Source: an uncultured Anaerolineae bacterium | Lineage (GTDB): Bacteria > Chloroflexota > Anaerolineae > Anaerolineales > Villigracilaceae | Length of the DNA stretch: 64,000 bases | Direction of reading: 5' to 3' | NCBI GenBank assembly: GCA_937120535.1 | Contig: CAKZJX010000007.1 | Location: forward strand, 1-64,000 | Shown: in pieces, positions 1 to 8,683 of the stretch | Layout of the letters: each line of letters begins with the position of its first letter | How positions within the stretch are numbered: position 1 is the stretch's first letter | The notes under the pieces: model-generated | The model's database searches: none | The model's input: only the letters and a program-made list of their open reading frames with translations | What the model was told of the DNA's origin: nothing | Program-made: the position numbers and the translations under genes

Positions 1-1
1 T

Positions 2-784
2 GCCCCTTTGAAAGCCCTTGGTCTTGTGGGTGCAGGAAGCGCCGCAGCTAGTGCGGCCCCAGCAGTTTCATCAACATTGCCTGCACTAGCTGCAACAAAC
101 GCCACCAAGGTGGGCGGAGCAGTTGCGCCCGCGGCTGTAAAAGGTGGTTTCCTACAAGGTGCCAAGAACATTGGAGCTAAGGCATTGGGTGCCCCTTTGA
201 CATTAGGCATTGGCGCATATGAAGCCTACAACGTAAGCAAAGACGAGAAACTTTCATCTGAACAGAAGACAATAGAGTATTCCAAGATAGGTGGCAAAAC
301 GGCAGGTGCCCTAGCTGGAGCCAAGGCTGGTGCAATGGTAGGCGCAATAGGCGGTCCTATTGGAGCTGCAATCGGCGGTGTGATTGGTGGTATTGGTGGA
401 TACTTCCTAGGTGAAAAGGGCGGCGAGGTTGTGGGTGACGTTATCAATGCAGTTGCTCCTTCAAATTCGCCGTTAGAAACAAAGATACCTCGGGTTAATG
501 TTTCTAATACGGTAAAACCTAACATCGGCACAATTCAACCAGGCCAGACAAAGACAAATAACCTTCAGTTTTTGACTCAGCAGATTGAACAAACTAATGC
601 CGAGAAACAAGACATGAAAGCAAATCCTACAATTGTGCCAATTGCAATAAATAATCAAAGTAATATTTCAACGTCTCAAGGTTCGGATTCTGGAAGAACT
701 AGAACCCCCGTGCCACTAGTTAGAAACCAAGACGGAACAATTCAGAGATTATTGGATTTGAATTATCATCCGCTATTGACATGA
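2..784 (+). CDS. C-terminal part of a long tail protein (tape-measure-like), 5' partial
   Basis: The reading frame is already open at the left edge, so the true start lies outside; the first TTG at base 8 is not a credible start. The visible part is rich in Ala and Gly. Around residues 95-140 it has a Gly-zipper stretch with repeated GAxxGG and GGxxGG steps, predicted to be membrane-active or to pack as a helical hairpin. The tail of the protein is polar, rich in Asn, Gln and Thr. Such a Gly-zipper before a polar end is seen in phage tape-measure and hub proteins that cross the host membrane. Its place ahead of the lysis and baseplate genes fits a tail protein, but I cannot assign a T4 counterpart. 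Confidence 0.55.
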   Translation, partial: APLKALGLVGAGSAAASAAPAVSSTLPALAATNATKVGGAVAPAAVKGGFLQGAKNIGAKALGAPLTLGIGAYEAYNVSKDEKLSSEQKTIEYSKIGGKTAGALAGAKAGAMVGAIGGPIGAAIGGVIGGIGGYFLGEKGGEVVGDVINAVAPSNSPLETKIPRVNVSNTVKPNIGTIQPGQTKTNNLQFLTQQIEQTNAEKQDMKANPTIVPIAINNQSNISTSQGSDSGRTRTPVPLVRNQDGTIQRLLDLNYHPLLT

Positions 785-795
785 GGAATTAGACA

Positions 796-1047
796 ATGCC
801 AATTTACGAATTTCAGTGTAGTGAATGTGAAGGTGTGGTAGATAGGTTTTTCAAAATGTCTGAAAAGCCTAAAGAGTTTATTGACAAGTGCCCCCATTGC
901 AAATCAACCTCAACATTCAAGTCGATTATGAGTGCAGTTGCAATGTCATATAACGGCTTTAATCACGCCGCCAAAGTTCCAACGGATTTGAAAAATAGAC
1001 TTGATCAGATTAGAAAACACTATCCCAATATGCAATCAACTGTTTAA
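796..1047 (+). CDS. FmdB-type zinc-ribbon protein
   Basis: An 83-residue protein that starts MPIYEFQCSEC, the hallmark opening of the FmdB/CxxC_CxxC_SSSS family. Two CxxC pairs (CSEC near residue 8, CPHC near residue 33) should bind one zinc ion. The rest is helical and unremarkable. FmdB-like ribbons are called putative regulators in bacteria but have no proven role; in phages they are often found beside tail genes. It lies 11 bases after the tail gene, so it is likely co-transcribed with the late genes. Confidence 0.8.
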   Translation: MPIYEFQCSECEGVVDRFFKMSEKPKEFIDKCPHCKSTSTFKSIMSAVAMSYNGFNHAAKVPTDLKNRLDQIRKHYPNMQSTV

Positions 1048-1059
1048 AAGGAGTTAGTT

Positions 1060-1398
1060 ATGGTTGAGACTTTTCAAGATTTTATGAAGAGAATTTGGGT
1101 TGATCTTCAACGCCTATTCTTTTTGTTCCTTGTGGTATTCGTTCTATCATCAATTGATAGCGTTTTCCCATTCGCGGGACAATATGCATTTCTAACATCT
1201 GTATTGACAAGCACATCTATTGTTTTGTCTGTTGCAGGAATTAGCCATATCATTCGTCGCATTTTTTTCCCTAGTATTGATTTGAAAGAGTTTTCTCGAG
1301 AAGCGCTAAATCATCCACTGGCTTCTGCAATCGTTTTTCTAGGCGTTTGTATTGTCCTTTCAACCTTTATTGTTGTAAATGTAATGTTGCTAACATGA
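1060..1398 (+). CDS. Putative holin, three membrane segments
   Basis: A 112-residue protein with three hydrophobic segments (about residues 18-38, 45-68 and 88-111) and no soluble domain, the layout of a class I holin. A clear GGAG ribosome site precedes the ATG. Its stop overlaps the start of the transglycosylase gene (ATGA), and spanin genes follow, so the context is a lysis cassette. Role inferred: it would form the inner-membrane lesion that starts lysis. No sequence family was recognised, so holin rests on topology and neighbours. Another small membrane protein, such as an antiholin, remains possible. Confidence 0.6.
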   Translation: MVETFQDFMKRIWVDLQRLFFLFLVVFVLSSIDSVFPFAGQYAFLTSVLTSTSIVLSVAGISHIIRRIFFPSIDLKEFSREALNHPLASAIVFLGVCIVLSTFIVVNVMLLT

Positions 1399-2087
1399 CT
1401 AAACTATCACTTTTCCTAATTGGACTTGTGATGAGTATCAACGTGTTAGCAGATGAGGTTCCAAAGAACTTCTTATATCATAAGGACGCATTAGTTAAAG
1501 TGATGCAAACAAGTTGGAATGACATTTCTATTCCGAGTGTTATTCCGGGCTTAATTGAGCAAGAGACGTGCATTTCATTGACCCATCCCAAATGCTGGTC
1601 TAGATTCGCAAAACTAGAGACTAGCAGGGAATATGGATTTGGTCTGGGTCAATTAACAGTCACAAAACGTTTCAATGCATTTGAAGAAGTCAAAACATTG
1701 GATAGTCGTTTGAAAGATTGGAAATGGGATGATCGTTTCAATGCCGAATATCAAATGATTGCTATTGTAGCAATGTTGAAACGAAACTTCAAGGTTTTCA
1801 GAAGTGCTGAAAAGGAAATCGACCGATATGCCTTTGCTCTTGCAGCATACAATGGCGGCATAGGTGGGATTCAATCAGATCAACGTATCTGCAGAAACAC
1901 AAAAGGATGCAATCCCAATTTGTGGTTTGGGCACGTTGAACATACTTCATTGAAAAAGAAAACTGCTGTAACTGGTTATGGTAAAAGTTTCTTCGAGATA
2001 AATCGAAAGTATCCAGTGAATATTTTGAACGTCAGACGATTCAAGTACAAACCATATGTTGATCCCTATTTCAAGGCGGTGCTATGA
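1395..2087 (+). CDS. Secreted lytic transglycosylase (SLT-like endolysin)
   Basis: The start is the ATG overlapping the holin stop, which gives a 230-residue protein with a Sec-type signal (MTKLSLFLIGLVMSINVLA then DE). The mature part has the goose-lysozyme/SLT fold signature: catalytic Glu in GLIEQET, then GFGLGQLT, then ALAAYNGG. It should cleave the glycan strands of peptidoglycan with formation of anhydro-muramic ends. The signal peptide means it could be exported without the holin, or held as a signal-anchor form until the holin triggers. Four Cys residues (in ETCIS, HPKCW, RICR and KGCNP) may form disulfides in the periplasm. It is followed by overlapping spanin genes. Confidence 0.85.
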   Translation: MTKLSLFLIGLVMSINVLADEVPKNFLYHKDALVKVMQTSWNDISIPSVIPGLIEQETCISLTHPKCWSRFAKLETSREYGFGLGQLTVTKRFNAFEEVKTLDSRLKDWKWDDRFNAEYQMIAIVAMLKRNFKVFRSAEKEIDRYAFALAAYNGGIGGIQSDQRICRNTKGCNPNLWFGHVEHTSLKKKTAVTGYGKSFFEINRKYPVNILNVRRFKYKPYVDPYFKAVL

Positions 2088-2638
2088 TCTCAAATCGTAA
2101 ACTTTATTTGATTATCGCCGCATTTGTTTCATCCGTGGGCGCTTCTGTTTATTTCACCGCCCAATATAAAGACGGGCAATATGCAATCAAAGAGCAAAAG
2201 GTTCGGGATGAGTATATTGCTGAGTTGAAGAAACGCCAGGATGAATACAATGCAAGGGTGGAAGAGCTGAACAAAAAGGCTCTTGAACGCCAAACACAAT
2301 TGTCCAATCTCAATTCAGAATTGGAGAGAAAATATGCTAATGCGAACAAACGTGCAGATCAAGCGCTTACTAAGTATAATGATCTTGTCTCTAATGGTTG
2401 GAGGTTGCGGGACCCCGGAACCCAAACCCAACCCTCCATGCAATTGCCCAACGCCTCCAGTGGTGGTGATTCCTCAACCACCACTGGCAGTAACGGAGCC
2501 TCCAGTGGCGGAGAACTTTCTAGAGAGGCTAGTGAATTTCTTCTCCAACTCGCCTCAGACGCCGACAAAGTAGTGGAACAATTAAGAGTTGCACAAGAGT
2601 ACGCTTTGCGTCTAAAACAGATTTGCGAAAAACAATAA
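2084..2638 (+). CDS. Inner-membrane spanin (Rz-like)
   Basis: A 184-residue protein with an N-terminal membrane anchor (about residues 6-25) followed by a long charged coiled coil (about residues 30-105), a Ser/Gly/Thr linker and a final helix. This is the type II topology of the Rz i-spanin that spans the periplasm and pairs with the lipoprotein Rz1. It overlaps the transglycosylase stop by four bases (ATGA). A second reading frame inside this gene encodes the matching Rz1. The Ser/Thr/Gly-rich stretch is the region where the embedded gene is proline-rich, so base composition there is shaped by two proteins. Confidence 0.85.
   Translation: MISNRKLYLIIAAFVSSVGASVYFTAQYKDGQYAIKEQKVRDEYIAELKKRQDEYNARVEELNKKALERQTQLSNLNSELERKYANANKRADQALTKYNDLVSNGWRLRDPGTQTQPSMQLPNASSGGDSSTTTGSNGASSGGELSREASEFLLQLASDADKVVEQLRVAQEYALRLKQICEKQ
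2334..2573 (+). CDS. Outer-membrane spanin lipoprotein (Rz1-like), embedded in Rz
   Basis: Read in the +1 frame wholly inside the Rz gene. The likely start is the ATG that follows GGAGAG by seven bases, giving 79 residues. It has a short basic N-terminus, a hydrophobic stretch and a lipobox (LMVGGC), so the Cys near residue 25 should be lipidated and the protein moved to the outer membrane. The mature part is proline-rich (PEPKPNPP, PTPP, PQPP), the hallmark of Rz1. It would bind Rz and fuse inner and outer membranes at lysis. Fully embedded Rz/Rz1 pairs are known in lambda. An upstream TTG in the same frame is a less likely start. Confidence 0.85.
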   Translation: MLMRTNVQIKRLLSIMILSLMVGGCGTPEPKPNPPCNCPTPPVVVIPQPPLAVTEPPVAENFLERLVNFFSNSPQTPTK

Positions 2639-2670
2639 ATGAAGCATATTTACATGATATGCGAATCAAA

Positions 2671-2703
2671 GGGATCGGATTTCTCCGATCCCTTTTCTTT
2701 TCT
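2671..2703 (+). terminator. Rho-independent terminator after the lysis cassette
   Basis: A perfect 9-bp stem (GGGATCGGA / TCCGATCCC) with a TTTC loop is followed by a T-rich tract. It separates the lysis genes from phoH. Confidence 0.9.
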
Positions 2704-2722
2704 TAACAAACAAGGAGTTTAG

Positions 2723-3427
2723 ATGCGCAGAACAACCAAGCAGCCAACTAAAGGGAAAAGAACGGGAATGGTAAAGCGCGAAGAATTTTCTCTTGCAGAA
2801 ATTAAGCCAAAAACAGAAGCCCAGCGAATGATGATGGCAGGATATTTGCAAGGGCAAAACGTTGTAGCATATGGTTCGGCTGGTTCGGGTAAATCATTCA
2901 TTGCATGTTACTTGGCACTAAAAGATTTGCATGATAAGGAGAAACAAAAAATAATCATTGTTAGAAGCGCAGTCCCAACTCGAGACCAAGGTTTTCTACC
3001 AGGTACCCTTGAAGAAAAATCAGCCATATATCAGATTCCCTATGTCAATATCATCAATGAACTTTGTCAGAACGGAGCAGCTTGGGAAATCTTGACAAAG
3101 AAGGGAGCAATTCAATTCATGACCACAAGCTATGTCCGAGGCGTCACTCTTGATGATGCAGTTATAATAGTGGACGAATTTCAGAACCTAACTCCCCATG
3201 AAATCTATTCTTTACTAACCCGTGTAGGTGAAAATACCCAAGTAATTTTGTGCGGTGACACAAAACAATCTGATCTGAACAAGAAGAAAGAAGAATCTTG
3301 TTTTGAATGGATGATGAAGGTTGCAGAACGTATGCCTGATTGGTTCGATCTTGTTCGATTCATGCCTTGCGATATTGTCAGATCAGAGTTCGTCAAGAAA
3401 CTTATTATGGTTACGGAAGATCTATAA
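2723..3427 (+). CDS. phoH: PhoH-like ATPase
   Basis: A 234-residue P-loop ATPase of the PhoH family. Walker A is GSAGSGKS (about residues 51-58), Walker B is VIIVDEFQN and a sensor region is QVILCGDTKQSD. PhoH proteins resemble the N-terminal half of superfamily 1 helicases. Their role is unsettled, with RNA metabolism proposed. The gene is common in marine and freshwater T4-like phages but absent from T4 itself. It has its own GGAG ribosome site after a terminator, and its stop overlaps a late promoter serving the baseplate genes. Confidence 0.9.
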   Translation: MRRTTKQPTKGKRTGMVKREEFSLAEIKPKTEAQRMMMAGYLQGQNVVAYGSAGSGKSFIACYLALKDLHDKEKQKIIIVRSAVPTRDQGFLPGTLEEKSAIYQIPYVNIINELCQNGAAWEILTKKGAIQFMTTSYVRGVTLDDAVIIVDEFQNLTPHEIYSLLTRVGENTQVILCGDTKQSDLNKKKEESCFEWMMKVAERMPDWFDLVRFMPCDIVRSEFVKKLIMVTEDL

Positions 3428-3430
3428 ATA
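3423..3430 (+). promoter_or_regulatory. T4-type late promoter
   Basis: A perfect TATAAATA box that includes the phoH stop codon. It precedes gene 25 by about 30 bases. Confidence 0.8.
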
Positions 3431-3460
3431 GCTGGAGAGGTTTCGTAGAGATTCAATAAA

Positions 3461-3850
3461 ATGGCAAAGAAATATGTTTACCGAGATATCAATCTGGCGT
3501 TTGAAAAACATCCGCTTACTGGAGATGTTGTCTCGGCTACAGATGTTGAAGCAATTAAGAAATCTCTGCGAAACCTTGTTATGACCAATCTTTATGACGT
3601 CCCTTTCAATCCAGAAAAGGGAACATTGTTGAACGGTTCTTTGTTTGAGAACTTTACACCAATTACAACAGAGTTTCTCAAGACAAAAATAAAAGAGATG
3701 GTTGATCTCTATGAACCTCGAATTCAGGTTCAGAAAATTGTTATATTCCAAAAAGAGGACCAGAATGCACTGGAAGTGACAATTCACTTCAAAATTCTTG
3801 ACTTAAATAGGTTCGAGGATATTACAATCTTCGTTGAAAGAACGAGATAA
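3461..3850 (+). CDS. 25: Baseplate wedge protein gp25
   Basis: 129 residues, the normal size for gp25, with the gpW/gp25-like fold: an N-terminal DINLAFEKHPLTGDV segment, the IKKSLRNLVMTNLYDVPFNPEKGT core and a C-terminal beta strand pair. In T4 gp25 sits at the inner ring of the baseplate and nucleates sheath assembly together with gp6 and gp53. It is followed five bases later by gene 6, the T4 order, and driven by a late promoter. Confidence 0.9.
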   Translation: MAKKYVYRDINLAFEKHPLTGDVVSATDVEAIKKSLRNLVMTNLYDVPFNPEKGTLLNGSLFENFTPITTEFLKTKIKEMVDLYEPRIQVQKIVIFQKEDQNALEVTIHFKILDLNRFEDITIFVERTR

Positions 3851-3855
3851 AGAAA

Positions 3856-5571
3856 ATGGCAGAAAGGGCTCTAATTAATCTGACGGCAATGGAATTCTCC
3901 GACATTAAGGAGAATTTAAAGGCGTTTCTACGAAATCAGGACGAATTTACAGATTACAATTTTGAAGGCTCTGGGCTTTCAATTATCCTTGACCTATTGG
4001 CGTACAATTCTCAACATACGGCTTATCTAGCCAACATGCTTGCAAACGAGGCTGAAATTGATTCGGCCATTTTGCGTTCTAACGTTGTATCAAGAGCCAA
4101 GCTATTGGGTTACACCCCAAGATCAACTACGGCATCAAGAGCAGTGCTATCAATTACAGTTAATGACCCAGGTAACCAATCTACCTCATTGTTAATGCCT
4201 CGTGGTACAAAATTCATTGCCAAATCTTCATCTCAGCAATTCATCTTTACAACACTTGACGACTACAACCTACACCTAGATGAATCGGGTGTGTTTCGTA
4301 ATGACGAGGTTGGAGTGTTTGAAGGCATCATTAAAGCGTATTCATTTGACGTTACCTCAGACGAGCGTAGATACATCATCCCTTCAAAGAAGATTGACAC
4401 CAATACTTTGAGGGTGGGTGTTTTTGATAACATTAGTTCAAATGAATATACTGTCTACGAAAAAGCCCACGGCATCAATAAAGTGGGTTCAGATTCAACC
4501 GTGTTTTGGGTTTATGAAACTGATGGCGGATTCTATGAATTGAAATTCGGTGATGGTGTATTCGGCAAAAAGCCTACATTGAACGGTGTGGTGTATTGCG
4601 AATATTTAGAATCAAATGGAAGTTCTGCAAACGGTTTCTCTCAATTCTCTCTAGTTGGAACCTTCGAGGGTTATGAGAACGCAGACATTTCAGTAGAGAC
4701 AATCAATGCATCAGCAGGCGGATCAGAACCCGAAGCAACATCTTCAATCAAGCTTAATGCACCTCGTTTCTATCAGTCACAGAACAGAGCGATTACCAAA
4801 GAAGATTTTGCCGCTGTTACGAATGACATTTACCCTTATGCCAAATCTGTTGCAGTATGGGGCGGTGAAGAACTGAACCCTCCACAATTTGGTAAGGTAT
4901 TCATCTCAATCATTCCAAAAAGCCTAACAAAACTAACATCTACAAACAAGCGCGATCTTGAAAGAAAGATTCGTTCTAGGTCTGTTGCAGGCATTGCACC
5001 TGTAATCGTTGATCCTAAGTTCATCAATTTGAACATGACTATTCATGCTTCAGTCAGAAAGAACGCAACAAATGGCTTGAGTAATTTCTCAAAACAAATA
5101 ACTGATCTTGTTGAAACCTATTTTGACAATACCTTCGGAATTTTTGATAGTGACTTCTATTATTCAAACCTCTTGGCTGAGATCAAGAACTATTCAAGAG
5201 CCATTGTAGGTGTAAGAGCAGAGTATTCATTGTCTCTTGTCAATTCATTGAATCAGACAGACTTTGCTTTCGAAAACGCCATTGTTCCTGGCAGCGTAAG
5301 AACAAACAAGGTTCGTTTGACTGGTACGACTGAATTCTATCCAATCGAAGATAACAATGGTGATGGCACCCTTTATGCAGGAACAGTCTCAATTGGTACA
5401 GTCAATTATCACACAGGCAAGATTATTATAGATACAACTAAAATTCAAGAAACAACTACAAACGTATTGGAAGTTTTTGTGACGCCCGCAAATGATGATA
5501 TTCTAGCAGGTTTCGCAACAGCAATCGTCTTGAACAAGGATAGATTGTCAGTCGAATTGAGGTCAGTATAA
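3856..5571 (+). CDS. 6: Baseplate wedge protein gp6
   Basis: 571 residues, somewhat shorter than T4 gp6. The N-terminal part reads LTAMEFSDIKENLKAFLRNQ and GSGLSIILDLLAYNSQHTAY, typical of the gp6/J-like baseplate family, and the middle contains RFYQSQNRAITKEDFAAV, a motif shared with other contractile-tail wedge proteins. gp6 dimers form the ring that ties baseplate wedges together and relays the signal to contract. The stop overlaps the next start (TAATG), so translation is probably coupled. Confidence 0.92.
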   Translation: MAERALINLTAMEFSDIKENLKAFLRNQDEFTDYNFEGSGLSIILDLLAYNSQHTAYLANMLANEAEIDSAILRSNVVSRAKLLGYTPRSTTASRAVLSITVNDPGNQSTSLLMPRGTKFIAKSSSQQFIFTTLDDYNLHLDESGVFRNDEVGVFEGIIKAYSFDVTSDERRYIIPSKKIDTNTLRVGVFDNISSNEYTVYEKAHGINKVGSDSTVFWVYETDGGFYELKFGDGVFGKKPTLNGVVYCEYLESNGSSANGFSQFSLVGTFEGYENADISVETINASAGGSEPEATSSIKLNAPRFYQSQNRAITKEDFAAVTNDIYPYAKSVAVWGGEELNPPQFGKVFISIIPKSLTKLTSTNKRDLERKIRSRSVAGIAPVIVDPKFINLNMTIHASVRKNATNGLSNFSKQITDLVETYFDNTFGIFDSDFYYSNLLAEIKNYSRAIVGVRAEYSLSLVNSLNQTDFAFENAIVPGSVRTNKVRLTGTTEFYPIEDNNGDGTLYAGTVSIGTVNYHTGKIIIDTTKIQETTTNVLEVFVTPANDDILAGFATAIVLNKDRLSVELRSV

Positions 5572-6887
5572 TGGCTAATATCAACGTTGTAGCGAGGGCT
5601 GGAAGCCAAATGGTTTCCGCTCTCCCAAAATTTGTAATCGAGAACTACCCTAAATTTGTGAATTTCCTTCGTGCTTATTACACCTGGTCAGCAACCGAAG
5701 GGCCAGATCTTGCAATGGAGGCGATGAAATTAGCAAATGACGTTGATTTGGTAATCGAGGAGATGTTGCCTTCATACAGAGCATCATACGCCAAGAACTT
5801 CCCAATTGAATTGAAAACCAATTTTAGACACTTCGCTAAGTTCCTCAAGGAGTTTTATCAATTGAGAGGAACCGAAGAATCCTATAGAATTTTCTTCAAA
5901 GCCGTATTTAACGAAGAAGCCTCAGTATATTTCCCTCGAATTCAACTCTTCAAACCATCTGAAGCGGTTTGGAACAAAGAAACATTTTTCAAAGCCTCTG
6001 CGACAAGCGGTAATCCGTTCGATCTCATCAATGCGGAAATCACTGGATTGAACAATGGCTACAAGGCTATTGTGTCTAACGTTGTTAAGGTTGGTGATCT
6101 CTACGATATTTACTTCGAGGAAGCTAACGGCGAATTTGAAGTGGGTGAGGTCATTGTCCATGAAAACATCTCAGTAACAGTTGTACCTATATTCAAGGTG
6201 TCATCATTCACCTCAACTCAAGATTGGTATGATTCATCAATCATTCATACCAACGGCGTGATATTGAAAGTGGACAAAATCAACTACGGCCGAATCGTGG
6301 GTTTGACTATTACAGACGGCGGAACAGGATATGAGGTTGATGATGTAATCACTTCAACGTCTCAATATTCCGGAACAGGATTTAAAGCCAAGGTTACGGG
6401 TGTGGATGGTTCTGGTGCAATTACAAGCATCGCCGTTCAACGTTCAGGATTCGGATTCAGCCACGATGACGTAGATATCATCGTTGAAAGCTCTTCGGGC
6501 ACGGGCGCAATTCTTGAACCTATATTTGATTCTGAGTTCAGAAAAATCAAGAGCTTGTCAATCATTCAGAACGACAAATTCACCAATGGTTCAGATTTGA
6601 CCGTTACATTGCCCAACGGAACACAGATTGTATTTACTCAAGGCGTTACCAACACTGTCAAGTATTGGGTGAAACCCCAATCAACCCCATCTACGGGGTA
6701 TGCAAAGCTACATGATTCGGATTATTATCAAGAATATTCTTACGAGATTCAATCGAAAGCTGATGCGAAGGCGCAAGAAGAATCTTTGAAAGCCCTTTTG
6801 CATATCGCTGGTTTGAAGATGTTTGTGAAAACAATACTTCAAGAAGAAGCGACAATCAACGCTGAAACCGACATCTTATTCGCTTGA
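5571..6887 (+). CDS. Baseplate or tail structural protein following gp6
   Basis: 438 residues. The N-terminus reads PKFVIENYPKFVNFLRAYYTW, then DVDLVIEEMLPSYR and LRGTEESYRIFFKAVF. This signature occurs in large virion proteins encoded after gene 6 in many T4-like phages of aquatic bacteria. The middle (about residues 215-320) holds beta-rich repeats with GGTGYEVDDVIT and GFGFSHDDVDI. The C-terminal part returns to a helical segment. Role inferred: a wedge component joined to gp6, perhaps replacing gp7/gp53 functions. It converges with the terminase small-subunit gene, overlapping it by 12 bases. Confidence 0.6.
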   Translation: MANINVVARAGSQMVSALPKFVIENYPKFVNFLRAYYTWSATEGPDLAMEAMKLANDVDLVIEEMLPSYRASYAKNFPIELKTNFRHFAKFLKEFYQLRGTEESYRIFFKAVFNEEASVYFPRIQLFKPSEAVWNKETFFKASATSGNPFDLINAEITGLNNGYKAIVSNVVKVGDLYDIYFEEANGEFEVGEVIVHENISVTVVPIFKVSSFTSTQDWYDSSIIHTNGVILKVDKINYGRIVGLTITDGGTGYEVDDVITSTSQYSGTGFKAKVTGVDGSGAITSIAVQRSGFGFSHDDVDIIVESSSGTGAILEPIFDSEFRKIKSLSIIQNDKFTNGSDLTVTLPNGTQIVFTQGVTNTVKYWVKPQSTPSTGYAKLHDSDYYQEYSYEIQSKADAKAQEESLKALLHIAGLKMFVKTILQEEATINAETDILFA

Positions 6888-7289
6888 TTGTCCTTTGTTC
6901 CTAATCAATTTCATTAGTTCCTCCGAGGAACCCACGTACAAGTGATTGTGGTTGATATTTGTAGAAAGGCTTTCGGAGCCCTTCTCTTTTGCCTTTGTGC
7001 GTCTTGAAGAAACTTCGTCTAGCTTGCTTGCAACATCTGTGATTGTCTTCACCAAGTTAGCAGCCACCTCAAATGCCCTTGGATGTTCCGTGCTTTCTGC
7101 AATCTGCACCAAAGCATCAAGCATGTTCTCGGACTTTTGGATCATTTTTTTGAACGTCTGACGAGCGAGTTCTTGATCTTCCTTGTCCTTGAGATCTTCT
7201 GGTGTTTCGTTTTCAATGACCAAAGGTGGCTTAGCCTCAGGTTTAGTGGCTGGAATCAGGTCGAACGTTTCTTCTAGTTTTTCAAACAT
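6876..7289 (-). CDS. 16: Terminase small subunit gp16
   Basis: 137 residues with the gp16 central helices, recognisable from AESTEHPRAFEVAANLVKT followed by a second helix (DVASKLDEVSSRR). The C-terminal part contains LYVGSSEELMKLI, also conserved in T4-like gp16. gp16 forms rings that recognise DNA and stimulate the ATPase of gp17. The large-subunit gene is 13 kb away on the other strand, unlike T4 where genes 16 and 17 adjoin. It is the last gene of the neck operon. Confidence 0.85.
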   Translation of the reverse strand: MFEKLEETFDLIPATKPEAKPPLVIENETPEDLKDKEDQELARQTFKKMIQKSENMLDALVQIAESTEHPRAFEVAANLVKTITDVASKLDEVSSRRTKAKEKGSESLSTNINHNHLYVGSSEELMKLIRNKGQSSE

Positions 7290-7291
7290 GA

Positions 7292-8032
7292 TTATGCGCT
7301 ATTCTCTATTACAGTTTCGGCGATAGGGCCATTTGGTGGGACGCCCTCAAATCTTTGAATAACATGAGGAGTATCGAAATCTGGTTCAAAGAATGTGTTT
7401 GCGTCAATCTTGGTGATGATTGCTTTATCTGTTACTGGTCCATAAAAGAACCCCTTTACCGTGAAGTCAAGAGTCCATTCAATCAATCTGGCATCTTCAA
7501 AAGGACCCTCCACGTTATCGTTTAGGGTTACAGAATTCAAAACAATATGAATGTCTCGCTCTAATCCCAATTCAGGTATTTCCTTTGCTGCTACGGTATA
7601 TTCGGGTTGGAAGAAGGGTAGAATCTGTTCAACCACTTGCAATCCGTCCTCAAAATATCCTGCGAAGATAGTCAGGGTCATGTTTATATCATAAGGCGCA
7701 GGAGCATATTGCATCTTAGCAAGATTGCCATTGGGGGTCCTTGTAATGTGGTTTACAGTGTTCTCTTTTCTGTAACCCGCATATGAAGGTGATCCTGCCT
7801 CAAACGCCATTCTAGGGAATGAGTTATTCCACGCTGCTCTCAATGCAGGGTTTTGAATGAAACGCTCCAATGCCTTATCCTTCTGAACGAATGACAAAGG
7901 CACTTTGATTATTTTGTCTGCCCCACCTGGTTCGGCGTTCTTACGGACAATAGAAATGTCGTTGAACAACGTGCCGAAGATAGACACATACTTTTTATAG
8001 TGTTGGTGATAAAATGGTGCGTGCCCTAGCAT
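7292..8032 (-). CDS. 15: Tail sheath stabiliser / tail completion gp15
   Basis: 246 residues. The opening (MLGHAPFYHQHYKKYVSIFGTL, FNDISIVR) and the segments KIIKVPLSFVQKDKALERF and APAPYDINMTLTIFAGYFEDGLQ are typical of T4 gp15, which caps the tail and binds the neck. It overlaps the gp14 stop by one base and is followed two bases later by gene 16. It should be expressed with gp13 and gp14 from the late promoter upstream of gene 13. Confidence 0.9.
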   Translation of the reverse strand: MLGHAPFYHQHYKKYVSIFGTLFNDISIVRKNAEPGGADKIIKVPLSFVQKDKALERFIQNPALRAAWNNSFPRMAFEAGSPSYAGYRKENTVNHITRTPNGNLAKMQYAPAPYDINMTLTIFAGYFEDGLQVVEQILPFFQPEYTVAAKEIPELGLERDIHIVLNSVTLNDNVEGPFEDARLIEWTLDFTVKGFFYGPVTDKAIITKIDANTFFEPDFDTPHVIQRFEGVPPNGPIAETVIENSA

Positions 8033-8679
8033 TATGGATTCCCGAATGGATTGCGCTCGTCAAACTGAATAAAATCGTTTGAAAGTTGTTGTAATGGGTC
8101 GTTGTCTGCGTTTGTATCATTAGCCACACTGTCATTGTTCAATAGCCCAGCTGTACCTGCATCCAATACAGGTTCGCCCGTATTGACCTGTTGATGATTG
8201 TACTTGGCTCTTTCGCACTTGATGAAATAATAAACAGGACTTCCCAATGCCTTGAATTGAAAGTCTGAAATATCAACCTTGGCGATTCTAAAAATGTCAT
8301 CAGGGCCTAGGTAATCCCAAGCGGGAATATAGATGTAATCGCCTTCCCTTGGTCTATGTCCAAACACCCCATCAAAACGTCTAACGCCAACCAAGAACGT
8401 ACAAGTGTTAGGTTGTACCAAACCAAACTTGGCATATAGGTCATAGTTGCCGTAGGGTTGCTCGAAGTCCTTTAGATACATTTCAATAACAACAGATTGG
8501 CCTAGCTTCTCAAATCTGTTTTCGCCAAACAATGAGTCGTAGTTCGCATCATTGACCTGTTCTACCTTGATGTAATGAACATCTACGCCAGCAAGCTGCA
8601 CTAACTCTGTTGCAAGTTCGTGATAAAGGTCTTGCTCGTTGTTTGCATTGATGTGCTGAAAATATGGTGAAACTGCCAT
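8032..8679 (-). CDS. 14: Neck protein gp14
   Basis: 215 residues. Matches gp14 by MAVSPYFQHINANNEQDLYH, KLGQSVVIEMYLKDFEQP, and HRPREGDYIYIPAWDYLGPD near the middle, followed by KFKALGS-like beta strands. gp14 joins heads to tails together with gp13. The C-terminal 50 residues are Asp/Asn-rich and probably disordered. Gene order 13-14-15-16 is that of T4. Confidence 0.9.
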   Translation of the reverse strand: MAVSPYFQHINANNEQDLYHELATELVQLAGVDVHYIKVEQVNDANYDSLFGENRFEKLGQSVVIEMYLKDFEQPYGNYDLYAKFGLVQPNTCTFLVGVRRFDGVFGHRPREGDYIYIPAWDYLGPDDIFRIAKVDISDFQFKALGSPVYYFIKCERAKYNHQQVNTGEPVLDAGTAGLLNNDSVANDTNADNDPLQQLSNDFIQFDERNPFGNP

Positions 8680-8683
8680 TGCT

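Noticed and set aside
226-531. Minus-strand open frame opposite the tail gene
   Set aside because: A shadow of the Ala/Gly-rich coding strand: it is Pro/Ala-rich, lacks a ribosome site and sits fully within a better gene.
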